Numbered from the stretch's first letter, positions 9,879 through 18,464 are shown. The stretch is DNA of 64,000 bases from CBDCCV01 sp965215025 (GCA_965215025.1 CBDCCV010000001.1:1550001-1614000); one strand, 5' to 3'. The notes: generated from the letters alone by a model not told the origin. Numbers and translations are program-made.

Positions 9879-9913
9879 AGGGCGCCGCCTCTTCAAAGGG
9901 CGGTGCCCTTTTT
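9879..9913 (+). terminator. Rho-independent terminator after bioY
   Basis: The stem AGGGCGCCGCC (9879-9889) pairs with GGCGGTGCCCT (9899-9909) with one G-T pair. The 3' arm runs into five T residues at 9909-9913. It is 32 bp past the bioY stop. Confidence 0.8.
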
Positions 9914-9992
9914 GCTTTGGTAGAAGAAGCGCGGCTGGAACTGCCTGCCGCGCCTTTCTTTCAAGCCTTGCATTTCCCTTGAGAGTCGGCTT

Positions 9993-11177
9993 ATGTCTTG
10001 CATTCCCCACACGTTGCGCCTCTTCGCGCTGATGGTCCTCCTCGGAGCCGCCACCGCCCCGGCGCGGGCGCAGGAGGCCGTGCCGGAGCGCTCCGTCCTG
10101 GACGATCCGTACGTGCGCGTCGAAGGCAAAAAGGGCCTCGACTTCCTCTACAACATGCAGTTCGCGCAGGCCGAGCGCATCTTCGATGAGATCGACCGGC
10201 GCTACCCTCAGCACCCCGTCGGCCCGTTCATGAAGGCACTCTCAACCTGGTGGCAGATCCTCTTAGATCTCGACGACACCCGCCATGACGACGCCTTTTA
10301 CGCCGCCATGGACGACGTCATCGCGCGCGCCGACCGGATGCTCGACCAAAACGAGGACAGCTTCGACGCGGCGTTTTTTAAGGGCGCGGCGCTCGGCTTC
10401 CGCGGGCGGCTGCGCTCGAACCGCGGCAGCTGGTTCCGCTCGGCTTTAGATGGCAAGCGCGCCATGGACCACGTCCTGGCCGTAGCTGAGAAGGCGCCCG
10501 AGAACGACGACTTCGTCTTCGGCAAGGGGATCTACGACTACTACGCCGCGCTTTTGCCCGAGCGCTACCCTTTTGCGAAGCCGCTCATGGCGTTCTTCCC
10601 CGAGGGCAATAAGGAGCGCGGCCTGAGCGAACTCCGCCGCACCGCCGAGGACGGCTGGTACATCCAGACGGAGGCGACGTATTTCCTTTTGCAGATCAAC
10701 TACCTCTACGAGAACGACTTCGACGCGAGCCGGCGCTACGTCGAGTGGCTCCGGCGCAAGCATCCGCAGAACCCGTACTTCCACAACTTCGAGGGCCGCG
10801 TGCTGGCGCGGTGGGGGCAGTGGGCCGAGGCGCGCGCGGTCTTCGCCGAGGTCTTGCGGCGCCACGAGCGCGGCGCACCCGGCTACAACGAGCACATGGC
10901 CGAGCAGGCGCTCTACTACACCGCCCGCTCCTACATGGCCTACGGCGACTACCGCACGGCCTTGAACCACCTCGCTCGCCTGGCCGAGCTTACCGAGCGC
11001 ACAGGCAAGGACACGTACTACAAGGTCCTGGGCACGCTCAGGCAGGGGATGGTTTTCGACGCGCTGGGCAACCGCCCCATCGCCGTGGACCGCTACGAGA
11101 AGGTGCTCCAGATGGAGGACCACGCCTCCGCCCACGAGCGCGCCCGGAAGTACCTCGACGAGCCGTACAACGGGTGA
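9993..11177 (+). CDS. Exported TPR-repeat protein
   Basis: This 394-aa protein has a signal peptide (LFALMVLLGAATAPARA, cleavage before QEAVPE). The mature part is helical and rich in aromatic and charged residues, consistent with five to seven TPR-like hairpins. Recognisable units include FLYNMQFAQAERIFDEIDRR near 50, the AEARAVFAEVLRRHE helix pair and a final YRTALNHLARLAEL unit. It is probably periplasmic. Similar orphan TPR proteins occur in Bacteroidota and Rhodothermota; the partner and role are unknown. The start is fixed by the signal peptide. The spacer upstream carries the bioY terminator. Confidence 0.75.
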   Translation: MSCIPHTLRLFALMVLLGAATAPARAQEAVPERSVLDDPYVRVEGKKGLDFLYNMQFAQAERIFDEIDRRYPQHPVGPFMKALSTWWQILLDLDDTRHDDAFYAAMDDVIARADRMLDQNEDSFDAAFFKGAALGFRGRLRSNRGSWFRSALDGKRAMDHVLAVAEKAPENDDFVFGKGIYDYYAALLPERYPFAKPLMAFFPEGNKERGLSELRRTAEDGWYIQTEATYFLLQINYLYENDFDASRRYVEWLRRKHPQNPYFHNFEGRVLARWGQWAEARAVFAEVLRRHERGAPGYNEHMAEQALYYTARSYMAYGDYRTALNHLARLAELTERTGKDTYYKVLGTLRQGMVFDALGNRPIAVDRYEKVLQMEDHASAHERARKYLDEPYNG

Positions 11178-11187
11178 CGCGGCTTGC

Positions 11188-11255
11188 ATGACGACGGACG
11201 ATGGACGACCTGTGCTTGCTCGCAAAGTCGTCCATTGTCGTTCGTCCGTCGTCAT
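11188..11255. repeat. Inverted heptamer array (ACGANNN units)
   Basis: The left arm (11188-11209) reads as tandem 7-mers ACGACGG, ACGATGG, ACGACC. The right arm (11227-11255) is its inverse with one extra 7-mer. The arms would form a long hairpin with an 17-nt loop between two plus-strand genes. One of many spacer arrays of the same design in this window. Confidence 0.8.
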
Positions 11256-11331
11256 TTCTAAGCCCAAACATTCGCGCGCGCGGCTTCGTTTACGCTGCTG
11301 ACTTCTCCGCCCCCCACAAGCGCCCGGACTG

Positions 11332-12441
11332 ATGGACTTCCGCTATACCGAATGGGACGCCGCGCGCCACGGCTCGGACCAGCCCATCTTCGACAAGCTC
11401 TTCGACCTCTTCCAACAGCTCTTGCAGCACGCCGCCGGCGACGCCGTCGAAGCGCTCAACTGGCTCACGCAGCTCGACAAGCGCTACGGCCTGACTGACG
11501 GCGAGGAGATGGGCATCGGCGACTTCATCGAGGAGCTGAAGCGGCGCGGCTACCTCCGCGAGGACGACGAGGGCGAGGGCGTTTACCTCATCACCGCGCG
11601 CACGGAGCGCTCGCTGCGCCAGCGCGCCCTCGAAGAGATCTTCCAGCAGCTCAAAAAGAGCGGGCGCGGCAACCACAAAACGCCCTTTGCCGGCCAGGGC
11701 GATGAGCGCCTGCCCGAGACGCGCTCCTGGAAGTTCGGCGACGACCCCAACCTCCTCGACGTCACCGGCACGCTCTCGAACTCCTTCCGCCGCAGCGGCA
11801 TCGGCGACTCTTGGAACCTGCGCGAGGACGACTTCCGCGTCTACGAGACGGACCACCAGTCCACCATGGCCACGGCGCTGATGATCGACCTCTCGCACTC
11901 GATGATCCTCTACGGCGAGGACCGCATCACGCCCGCCCGCCGCACGGCCCTGGCCCTGGCCGAACTCATCATGACGCGCTACCCCAAGGACACGCTCGAC
12001 GTCATCGCCTTCGGCAACGAGGCCTGGGAGGTCTCCGTCAAGGACCTGCCGTACCTCGAGGTCGGCCCCTACCACACGAACACGCGCGCGGGACTGCAGC
12101 GCGCGCGCGACGTCCTTCACCGCCGCAAGAACCGGAACAAGCAGATCTTCCTCATCACCGACGGGAAGCCGAGCTGTCACGTCGAGAACGGGCGCCTCTA
12201 CAAGAACGCCTTCGGCCTCGACCGCAAGATCGTCAACAAGGTCCTGGACGAGGCCGTCGTGTGCCGGCGCGAGGGGATCTCCATCACCACGTTCATGATC
12301 GCGCGCGACCCGTATTTGCAGAACTTCGTCCGCCAGCTTACCGAGGCGAACCAGGGCCGCGCCTACTACGCCTCGCTCGACAACCTCGGCGAGTTCTTGT
12401 TCGAAGACTACGTGCGCAACCGCCGCAAGCGCGTGCGCTGA
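11332..12441 (+). CDS. von Willebrand factor A domain protein
   Basis: This 369-aa soluble protein has a C-terminal VWA domain whose MIDAS motif is DLSHS (Asp186, Ser188, Ser190), with the further conserved LITDGKPS segment near residue 280. The N-terminal 150 residues are helical and resemble the region preceding VWA in MoxR-associated proteins (IGDFIEELKRRGYL). Such proteins usually work with a MoxR-type AAA ATPase as a chaperone pair; no such ATPase is adjacent, so the partner must be encoded elsewhere. No signal peptide or membrane helix. Confidence 0.85.
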   Translation: MDFRYTEWDAARHGSDQPIFDKLFDLFQQLLQHAAGDAVEALNWLTQLDKRYGLTDGEEMGIGDFIEELKRRGYLREDDEGEGVYLITARTERSLRQRALEEIFQQLKKSGRGNHKTPFAGQGDERLPETRSWKFGDDPNLLDVTGTLSNSFRRSGIGDSWNLREDDFRVYETDHQSTMATALMIDLSHSMILYGEDRITPARRTALALAELIMTRYPKDTLDVIAFGNEAWEVSVKDLPYLEVGPYHTNTRAGLQRARDVLHRRKNRNKQIFLITDGKPSCHVENGRLYKNAFGLDRKIVNKVLDEAVVCRREGISITTFMIARDPYLQNFVRQLTEANQGRAYYASLDNLGEFLFEDYVRNRRKRVR

Positions 12442-12450
12442 CGAGCGCAG

Positions 12451-12482
12451 ATGCTCAAGTGCGCACGTGTTCACGCCCCAAC
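12451..12482. repeat. Octamer array (GTGTTCAC-like)
   Basis: Four consecutive degenerate 8-mers: ATGCTCAA, GTGCGCAC, GTGTTCAC, GCCCCAAC, in the short spacer between the VWA and Uma2 genes. The GTGTTCAC unit recurs in the spacers at 16455 and 39472. Confidence 0.55.
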
Positions 12483-12495
12483 CCGCAGATGTGTC

Positions 12496-13047
12496 ATGGA
12501 AACGACCACGCGCGAGGCGCTCGTCGAAGCGCTCTACCAAACGGAAGGCAAGGCCGAGATCGTCCATGGAGAACTCGTGCACCTGATGGCTACCGGCTTC
12601 TTACCCAACCAAGCAGCATTTGAAATTGCTGTTCGCCTCCGCGCGTATGCGAAGCGTACGCGGCGCGGCTACGCCATCACCGACAACGCCGGTTTCCTCG
12701 TGGATCTCCCGCACCGGAAGTCCTTCAGCCCGGACGCCGCCTTCTACACGGGCGAGCCGACGGGGATGAAGTTTTTAGAAGGCGCCCCCGTCTTTGCCGC
12801 CGAGGTGCGGAGCGAAAACGATTACGGCCCCCAAGCCGAGCGCGCCATGCAGCAAAAGCGCGCGGACTACTTCGCCGCCGGCACGCTCGCCATCTGGGAC
12901 GTGGACCTCCAGGGCGAAGACGTGGTGCGCGTCTTCCGCGATGGGAAGGCCGAGGTGCCTGCCGCCGTCTACCGCCGGGGCGACCAAGCCGAGGCCGAGC
13001 CGGCGCTGCCCGGCTTCTCAATGCCGGTGGACGGCCTTTTCGCCTAA
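12496..13047 (+). CDS. Uma2 family (DUF820) nuclease-like protein
   Basis: This 183-aa protein has the PD-(D/E)xK-like Uma2 layout. An N-terminal helix is followed by KAEIVHGELV, then SPDAAFYTG with the candidate catalytic Asp, FAAEVRSEND with the candidate Glu, and AIWDVD near the end. The Lys expected two residues after Glu is Arg. Members are numerous in Chloroflexi, Cyanobacteria and Rhodothermota, and their biological role is poorly known. The open frame starts at 12451, but that region is the octamer repeat, so ATG 12496 is used. Confidence 0.8.
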   Translation: METTTREALVEALYQTEGKAEIVHGELVHLMATGFLPNQAAFEIAVRLRAYAKRTRRGYAITDNAGFLVDLPHRKSFSPDAAFYTGEPTGMKFLEGAPVFAAEVRSENDYGPQAERAMQQKRADYFAAGTLAIWDVDLQGEDVVRVFRDGKAEVPAAVYRRGDQAEAEPALPGFSMPVDGLFA

Positions 13048-13081
13048 GCTCCCACCCACGATCTAGCGCCCTCCTTACCTC

Positions 13082-13903
13082 TTGGCCGTTCCCTTCGCCC
13101 CCAAGCAGAGCCTCGGGCAGAACTTCCTTCACGACCCGAACACCATCCGCAAGATTGCGGGTGCGCTCCGGGCCGGGGCGGATGACCCCGTCGTGGAGAT
13201 CGGCGCGGGCACGGGCGCGCTGACCGAGTTGCTTGCCGCGCGCCATCCGCGCCTCGTGGCGCTGGAGATTGACGAGCGCGCGGTAAAGCTCCTGCATCGC
13301 ACGTTGCCCGAGGCCGAGGTGCGGCATCAGGACGTCCTTCAAACGGATTGGCCGGCGCTGGCCGAGGAGATGGGCGGGCGGCTCCATGTCATCGGCAACC
13401 TGCCGTACAACCTCACCAGCCCGATCCTCTTCGGCCTCCTGGACGCGAAGGCGCACCTGGCCGAGGCCGTCCTCATGGTGCAGAAAGAGGTGGCCGAGCG
13501 CTTCGTAGCCTCAACGCGCACGAAGGCGTACGGCATCCTAAGCGTCTTGGTGCAGCACCACGCCGAGGCTGAACTCCTCTTCGACGTCTCGCCCAACGTC
13601 TTCTACCCGCGCCCGGAGGTGACGAGCGCCGTGGTGCGCCTCGCCTTCGGAAAGAAAAAGGAGAGCGAGGCGGCGCCGGTGGACCCCGAGGCGCTGAGGC
13701 GCGTCGTACGGGCCGCGTTCAACCAGCGGCGCAAGATGCTGCGCAACAGCCTGAGCGCCTGGACCAAAGCGCGCGGTCTCACGCTCCCCAACGGCTGGGG
13801 CCGCAAGCGCGCCGAGGCGCTCACCCCCGCCGACTTCGCCGCGCTGACGCGCTACCTCGCCGCGCACTCCGAAGCCGACGTGCAGCCGGGGGCGGGCACG
13901 TAA
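13082..13903 (+). CDS. rsmA: 16S rRNA (adenine1518/1519-N6)-dimethyltransferase
   Basis: RsmA (KsgA), 273 aa, dimethylates two adjacent adenines in helix 45 of 16S rRNA during 30S maturation. SAM-binding motif I is VEIGAGTGALTE (38-49), the acidic residue at the end of beta2 is in LEIDE, and motif IV is NLPYN (106-110). The C-terminal helical domain contains FYPRPEVTSAVV and RRKMLRNSL, as expected. The start is TTG 13082: an in-frame TAG lies at 13064 and no ATG or GTG occurs between it and the conserved LGQNF motif. Confidence 0.96.
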   Translation: MAVPFAPKQSLGQNFLHDPNTIRKIAGALRAGADDPVVEIGAGTGALTELLAARHPRLVALEIDERAVKLLHRTLPEAEVRHQDVLQTDWPALAEEMGGRLHVIGNLPYNLTSPILFGLLDAKAHLAEAVLMVQKEVAERFVASTRTKAYGILSVLVQHHAEAELLFDVSPNVFYPRPEVTSAVVRLAFGKKKESEAAPVDPEALRRVVRAAFNQRRKMLRNSLSAWTKARGLTLPNGWGRKRAEALTPADFAALTRYLAAHSEADVQPGAGT

Positions 13904-14059
13904 AAGAGCGAGCGCGAACCGCAGGCAACGTGCCGGCGTTCTTCCTTGCTCGGCGGGCGAACTTGGCCGGTGAGAAGACCTCTGGTGAATAAGCTGCAGC
14001 GTGGCTGCACGACTGTCGCCGGGGTGCGCGGCTTGGGCCGCGTTCGGACCGTTCCTCCG

Positions 14060-14088
14060 GTAGAGACGCCTCGGCGAGGCGTCTCTAC
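14060..14088. repeat. Perfect palindrome GTAGAGACGCCTCG-G-CGAGGCGTCTCTAC
   Basis: Two 14-bp perfect arms around one unpaired base, in the 248-bp spacer between rsmA and mgtE. It has the GTAGRG outer arm shared with elements at 18465, 43703, 60322 and 61170. The rest of the spacer (13904-14151) shows no ORF or recognisable riboswitch. Confidence 0.85.
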
Positions 14089-14151
14089 GCCAGGCATCGG
14101 CGCTGCGCAGGACAAGACGCGAACCTCTACGCACGCAACACCCTGAACGCC

Positions 14152-15561
14152 ATGACCCAACCCGCAGCCGCTACCGAACGCGACGAACGGCGCGCCGACC
14201 GGCCCGGCGGCCTGCTCGAGGTGGACGCCGCCGTGGCCGAGGACATCTCCGCCCTCCTCGACGCCGGGCAACGCGGCATGGTCCTCAACCTCACGCGCGA
14301 TCTCTACCCCGCTGACCTGGCGCTTCTCCTCACGCACCTGCCGTTCGAGGAGGCGCGGCAGCTTTTCGCCTGGCTTCCTGCCGACCAGGCCTCCGAAGCG
14401 CTCACCGAGCTTGACGACGAGTTCCGCGCGGCCCTCCTCGAAGGGCAGCGCGCGCAGCGCTTGGCCAACCTCCTCGACGACCTCGACACCGACGACGCGG
14501 CCGACCTCCTGGCCGATCTCCCCAACGAGGTGGTCCGCCGCGTCCTCCCCCGCCTCGAAGACGCCGAGGACCTGGCCGACCTCCTGGGCTACGACGAGGA
14601 ATCGGCCGGCGGCCTCATGGCGCGCGAGTACGTCGCCGTCGCCCCTGACCTCGCCCTGGCCGACGCCGTCGAGGCCGTCCGCGAGCACGCCCGCGACATC
14701 GACGAGATCTACGCCATCTTCGTCGTGGACGAAGAGGAGCGCCTCAAAGGCATCGTCTCGCTGAAGCACCTCGTGCTCTCGCCCGCGGCCACGCCCATCC
14801 GCGAGGTCATGGACGCCGACTTCATCTCCGTCACCACCGGGGTGGACCAGGAGGAAGTCGCGCGGATCATGGAGCGCTACGACCTCGTCTCCTTGCCGGT
14901 GCTGGACAGGGAAGGGCGCCTCGTAGGCCGCATCACCATCGACGACGTCGTGGACGTGATCCGCCGTGAGGCCGAGGAGGACATGCAGATCATGAGCGGC
15001 GTCTCCGGCGACGAGACGCCCACGGCCTCGGTGTGGCGCATCAGCCGGGGGCGCCTGCCGTGGCTTTTGATCGGGCTGGTGGGCGCGGGCGCCTCGGGGC
15101 TGGTCATCGGCTCGTTCGAGGGGGCGTTGGAGCGCGCCGTGGTGCTGGCCGCCTTCATCCCCGTGGTGATGGCGATGGCCGGGAACGCCGGCATCCAGAG
15201 CGCCGCTATCGCCGTGCAGGGCCTCGCCTCGGGCGACGTCTGGACCTCGGACATGGCCTGGCGTCTGGGCAAAGAACTCGTCGTGGCGCTCATCAACGGC
15301 GTGGTGCTCGCGGGCGTCCTGGCGCTCTTCGTCTTCCTCGTGCCGATGGAGAGCACGAGCGCCGGGCGCCTGGCCGTCACCGCCGGCCTCTCGCTCCTCA
15401 TCGTCATCATCCTCTCGACGTGCATCGGGACGACGGTGCCGCTGCTCTTGGACCGCCTCGGCATCGACCCGGCGCTGGCGACGGGGCCGTTTATCACCAC
15501 CTCGAACGACATCATCGGCCTGGCGGTGTTTTTCCTCATCGCCACGCTGATCTACCTGTAA
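14152..15561 (+). CDS. mgtE: Magnesium transporter MgtE
   Basis: MgtE, 469 aa, is a Mg2+ channel of the inner membrane. The order is an N-terminal helical domain (about 30-135, acidic), tandem CBS domains (about 145-270, with GIVSLKHLVL and GRITIDDVVDVI) and five transmembrane helices (about 300-469) with the conserved GNAGIQSAAIAVQGLA pore segment. All parts are complete. The CBS and N domains normally sense cytosolic Mg2+ and gate the pore. The ATG follows a palindromic spacer and no Mg riboswitch is recognisable. Confidence 0.95.
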   Translation: MTQPAAATERDERRADRPGGLLEVDAAVAEDISALLDAGQRGMVLNLTRDLYPADLALLLTHLPFEEARQLFAWLPADQASEALTELDDEFRAALLEGQRAQRLANLLDDLDTDDAADLLADLPNEVVRRVLPRLEDAEDLADLLGYDEESAGGLMAREYVAVAPDLALADAVEAVREHARDIDEIYAIFVVDEEERLKGIVSLKHLVLSPAATPIREVMDADFISVTTGVDQEEVARIMERYDLVSLPVLDREGRLVGRITIDDVVDVIRREAEEDMQIMSGVSGDETPTASVWRISRGRLPWLLIGLVGAGASGLVIGSFEGALERAVVLAAFIPVVMAMAGNAGIQSAAIAVQGLASGDVWTSDMAWRLGKELVVALINGVVLAGVLALFVFLVPMESTSAGRLAVTAGLSLLIVIILSTCIGTTVPLLLDRLGIDPALATGPFITTSNDIIGLAVFFLIATLIYL

Positions 15562-15572
15562 CGCGGCTTCAC

Positions 15573-15606
15573 GACCGCTGACGACCGACCGCAGACCGCC
15601 GCTTTT
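15573..15606. repeat. Heptamer array GACCGCN followed by T-run
   Basis: Four 7-mers (GACCGCT, GACGACC, GACCGCA, GACCGCC) at 15573-15600, then GCTTTTT. With GCGGC at 15564 it can form a weak hairpin before the T-run, so it may also help terminate mgtE transcription. Confidence 0.55.
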
Positions 15607-15646
15607 TCGCTTGGCAACCGGGCGGCGGCCCGCCGTCCGCGGCCTT

Positions 15647-16000
15647 CTACACCCCCAGCCGTTTCTCAAGCGCGCGGAAGAAGCGCTCCACGCGCCGCGC
15701 GTTCACGCCGAAGTCGTAGCTCCCCGTCCGGCTCGCGCTACGGATGTGCACGGCGGGGCCGCCGCCATCGGCACCGCTGCGGCCGGGCGTGACGGCCACC
15801 TCGACGTCGTCCTTGAAGAAGAGGACGCGGTAGACGGCCTGCGCGCGGCGCGCCTCGGCGCGGAGTTCGGCAGGGGAGAGGTCGGCGAGGGCGTCCTGCG
15901 CGTGGGCGAAGAGCGCGTCCGGCGCCGCGTGGTAGTGGCGCGTGGCGCGGGCGCAGTTCGGCGAATCCGGGCAAGGAGGCAACGGGTTGGCGTCAGGCAC
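15647..16000 (-). CDS. DUF1499 domain protein
   Basis: This 117-aa protein has the DUF1499 signature: a CPDSPNCA start motif, a central segment predicting beta strands (YRVLFFKDDVEVAVTP) and the closing YDFGVNARRVERFFRAL. No signal peptide. The function of DUF1499 is not established. It lies 26 bp downstream of ccmE on the same strand and may be the last gene of the cytochrome c maturation unit; a link to that pathway is only contextual. Confidence 0.8.
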   Translation of the reverse strand: MPDANPLPPCPDSPNCARATRHYHAAPDALFAHAQDALADLSPAELRAEARRAQAVYRVLFFKDDVEVAVTPGRSGADGGGPAVHIRSASRTGSYDFGVNARRVERFFRALEKRLGV

Positions 16001-16026
16001 CGGGCGGGTCTATCTGCGAGAAGGAA

Positions 16027-16437
16027 TCAGGAGCCGGCGCTGGCTTCTTGGATGCCGCGCGCATCGTTGTACTTCGACGGGCACTTGACCAGGATGTGAT
16101 CGGCCTCGAACGCCGGGGCGCCTCCCGACAAGGCCTTCATGCGGCCTTCGACGACGAGCTGCTCGGCGTCCTCGAAGTTGGCCGGCTTCGGATTGGCGTA
16201 GCGGACCGTGCGCACGTGCCCGGCCTCGTCCTCCATCGCAAAGGTGAAGACGTTGGCGGCGCGGTCGTAGCGCAGCGGCTCGGAGCGCACCCAGTTGCCC
16301 ACCACGTGGACTTTGGCGCCGGCGGCCTCGGCCTCGGCGAAGTTCATGTAGCCGCCCACCTGCTCGCCAAAGCTCAGGAACAGCAGCGAGGCAAAGCCGG
16401 CCATCAAGACGAGTCCGACAATCGTTTTGGGTTTCAT
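16027..16437 (-). CDS. ccmE: Cytochrome c maturation protein CcmE, CxxxY type
   Basis: CcmE, 136 aa, is a membrane-anchored periplasmic heme chaperone that passes heme from CcmC to the cytochrome c lyase. One N-terminal helix (6-22) is followed by an OB-fold with VHVVGNWV and VVEGRM. The heme-attachment motif reads CPSKY (Cys119, Tyr123), the CxxxY variant instead of the usual HxxxY. CcmE proteins with Cys are known from some archaea, sulfate reducers and others. It follows ccmD on the same strand across an octamer-repeat spacer. Confidence 0.9.
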   Translation of the reverse strand: MKPKTIVGLVLMAGFASLLFLSFGEQVGGYMNFAEAEAAGAKVHVVGNWVRSEPLRYDRAANVFTFAMEDEAGHVRTVRYANPKPANFEDAEQLVVEGRMKALSGGAPAFEADHILVKCPSKYNDARGIQEASAGS

Positions 16438-16454
16438 GGCAGCGGGTTCAGGAC

Positions 16455-16535
16455 GTGTTCAGGTGTTGATGTGCGAGCGGGTTCAGGCGGCGGCGTGCAG
16501 CAGAGGAAGCGGGAAGGACGTGAACACGCAAGCAC
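16455..16535. repeat. Inverted octamer array between ccmD and ccmE
   Basis: Left arm 8-mers GTGTTCAG, GTGTTGAT, GTGCGAGC, GGGTTCAG (16455-16486). Right arm GTGAACAC, GCAAGCAC (16520-16535). The arms are complementary in type, so the spacer can fold back on itself. It abuts the ccmD stop codon. Confidence 0.7.
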
Positions 16536-16811
16536 CTACGCGGGGTCCTCGGCGTCGAGGCGTTCTTCGAGGCGGCGGATGTGGCGGTCCGTGCGGAAGA
16601 GGTAAAGCGCGATGCCGAGCCAGATGATCAGCACCACGGCCAGGACGACGTAGATCTTGTCCTCGGCCAGCATCACGCGCTCGAGACCGGCCTGCTCCTG
16701 CGTGGGGATGGCGGCGGAGGGTTCTTCGGCGCCCGCCCACACGGAGTCGTAGGCCGTGCTGCTCTGCGGCGCGCGCGCGCTCGTATCGGCCTGGACGGGA
16801 TGAATGGTCAT
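16536..16811 (-). CDS. ccmD: CcmD family protein
   Basis: This 91-aa protein has a single transmembrane helix (about 52-72, KIYVVLAVVLIIWLGIALYL) followed by a basic and acidic tail (RTDRHIRRLEERLD), the hallmark of CcmD. CcmD helps release holo-CcmE from the CcmABC complex. The N-terminal 45 residues are longer than in E. coli CcmD and are low-complexity. The ATG overlaps the ccmC stop (ATGA, 16808-16811), which supports translational coupling. Confidence 0.8.
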   Translation of the reverse strand: MTIHPVQADTSARAPQSSTAYDSVWAGAEEPSAAIPTQEQAGLERVMLAEDKIYVVLAVVLIIWLGIALYLFRTDRHIRRLEERLDAEDPA

Positions 16812-17566
16812 CGCGGGTCGGGGGCCGAGTGGAAAAAGCGCTCGTCCAGGCGCAGGCGCGCAAAGGCGATCCGCACGCGCTGCGTGTAGAGCACCCAGAA
16901 AAGGCCGATGAAGCCGATGATGGACGGGTAAAACACGAGCCGCATCACCGGCGCGGTGATCTGGCTAAAGGCGGGGTTGCCCTCGGCGCCGGGGTGGAGG
17001 CTCTCCATCTGCCGGGGCAGAACGTACAGCAGAAACGGCGTCGTCACCGCGGCGAAGAGCAGATACACGGCGCTTACGCGGGCGCGCTTCTCGGGCGGCT
17101 CGACGCCGGAGCGCAGCACAAAATACGCGCCATAGATCAAAAGCTGCACGGCGGCCATCGTCTGCTTCGGGTCGAAGTTCCACCACAGGTCCGTGCCCAC
17201 GTACCAGGTAAAGCGCGCCCAGACCATCCCCGTCACCAGCCCCACGATGCCGAAAAGCGTCCCCACGCGCGCCGCCTCATACGCGCGGACGTCCCTCGCC
17301 TGCGCCCGACGCTCATCCGAAGCGCGCAGAACGCCCACCGAGTGGTAGCCGGCCACCACGAAGGCGGTCATCATCGCAAACCACATCGGCACGTGGAAGT
17401 AGAGGTTGCGCGCCGTGTGCTCCAAGATGTTGATGCGCGGGATGTTGAGCAGAAACGCCGCCACGAGCACCGCCGTCATCCACGCCACCACGCCATTGCG
17501 CACAAGCCGGTAGCGGCGCACGTTCACCGCCGGCCTTTTGCTCTTGTACTCGGCAATCGTGCTCAT
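16808..17566 (-). CDS. ccmC: Heme exporter / cytochrome c maturation protein CcmC
   Basis: CcmC, 252 aa, has six transmembrane helices. The conserved LYFHVPMWFAM segment (first heme-ligand His) and the tryptophan-rich WWNFDPKQT segment are present, followed by a second periplasmic His in the SLHPGAEGN region. It belongs to the heme-handling CcsA/CcmC family and loads heme onto CcmE. It lies between ccmB and ccmD. No ccmF or ccmH is in the window. Confidence 0.93.
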   Translation of the reverse strand: MSTIAEYKSKRPAVNVRRYRLVRNGVVAWMTAVLVAAFLLNIPRINILEHTARNLYFHVPMWFAMMTAFVVAGYHSVGVLRASDERRAQARDVRAYEAARVGTLFGIVGLVTGMVWARFTWYVGTDLWWNFDPKQTMAAVQLLIYGAYFVLRSGVEPPEKRARVSAVYLLFAAVTTPFLLYVLPRQMESLHPGAEGNPAFSQITAPVMRLVFYPSIIGFIGLFWVLYTQRVRIAFARLRLDERFFHSAPDPR

Positions 17567-17692
17567 GCGCGGACGGCCTCGGCGGAGGCGGTGGGGAACG
17601 AAAGAAGCTAACGGGCGAGCAGCAGAGAAAACGGCGCGGCGCCTGCTCAGATCCTTGTTTCGCCCATTTTTCGCCGTGCCCGCGCCGCGCCA

Positions 17693-18361
17693 TCAGTCCT
17701 TCCAGATGTAATCGAAGAGCAGCACCGAGGCCGTCACCGTCACCCCGGCAAAGCCCACGAGCGCGAGGAGTTCGCTCTGCGCCGAGGCCCAGCCCGCGCC
17801 GAGGATAGCCTTGCGCGTGGCGCTCACGGCCGAGAGCAGGAGCGGCGCCAGAAGCGGAAAGAGGAGCACCGGCAAAAGCGGCCCCCGGCCCTGAGCGCGG
17901 GCGATGAGCGCGGCCAGGAGCGTTGTTGCCCCCGCCAGGCCGAGCGCGCCAAGGAGAAGCGTCGCCACAAGCAGCCCCGGCGCCTGCACGCCGATGCCCA
18001 GCAAAAGCAGAAACGCCGCCACGGCCACCGCGTTGAGCGCCAAGATCAGCGCGGCGTTGAAGAGAAGCTTGCCCGCGTACACCATCGAGGGCCGCGTGTT
18101 GAGCTGAAGCAGGAGCACCGTCCCGCCCTCTTCCTCAGCCAAGAACGCGCGCCCAAGGCCGACGGCTGCTGAAAACAAAATGACCACCCACAGGAGGCCG
18201 CTTTCGACGCGCTCGCCCACCGGCTCCTGCCCCACGGCAAAAAGCACGACGAGGACGGCGCCCAAAACGAAGAGCAGCAGCATGTTGATGGCGTAGCGCG
18301 TGCGGAGTTCGAGCCGCACGTCCTTCGCAAAAACCGCCCAAGCGCCCGCGAGCCAGTTCAT
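17693..18361 (-). CDS. ccmB: Heme exporter protein CcmB
   Basis: CcmB, 222 aa, has six hydrophobic segments and the CcmB family features KDVRLELRTRYAIN near the N-terminus and a central AEEEGGTVLLLQ motif. It is the permease partner of the CcmA ATPase in the complex that drives holo-CcmE release. ATG 18361 is used; 23 further upstream codons read through the heptamer repeat and are unlikely to be translated. No ccmA is adjacent. A 126-bp spacer separates it from ccmC. Confidence 0.88.
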   Translation of the reverse strand: MNWLAGAWAVFAKDVRLELRTRYAINMLLLFVLGAVLVVLFAVGQEPVGERVESGLLWVVILFSAAVGLGRAFLAEEEGGTVLLLQLNTRPSMVYAGKLLFNAALILALNAVAVAAFLLLLGIGVQAPGLLVATLLLGALGLAGATTLLAALIARAQGRGPLLPVLLFPLLAPLLLSAVSATRKAILGAGWASAQSELLALVGFAGVTVTASVLLFDYIWKD

Positions 18362-18365
18362 AGGG

Positions 18366-18400
18366 TGGCGAATGGTGAATGGCGAACAGCGAACGGAGTG
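18366..18400. repeat. Heptamer array TGGCGAA
   Basis: TGGCGAA, TGGTGAA, TGGCGAA, CAGCGAA, CGGAGTG: five consecutive 7-mers, immediately upstream of the ccmB start codon on the minus strand. Confidence 0.75.
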
Positions 18401-18464
18401 GAGGATAGCGGACGGCACGGCTATCTTCAATCGAGGCCTGCACCGCGCACCGATAACGGCCCTC

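Noticed and set aside
13852..15669. 605-codon open frame on the minus strand
   Set aside because: Antisense to mgtE and its spacer; His/Arg/Asp-rich translation typical of shadow frames.
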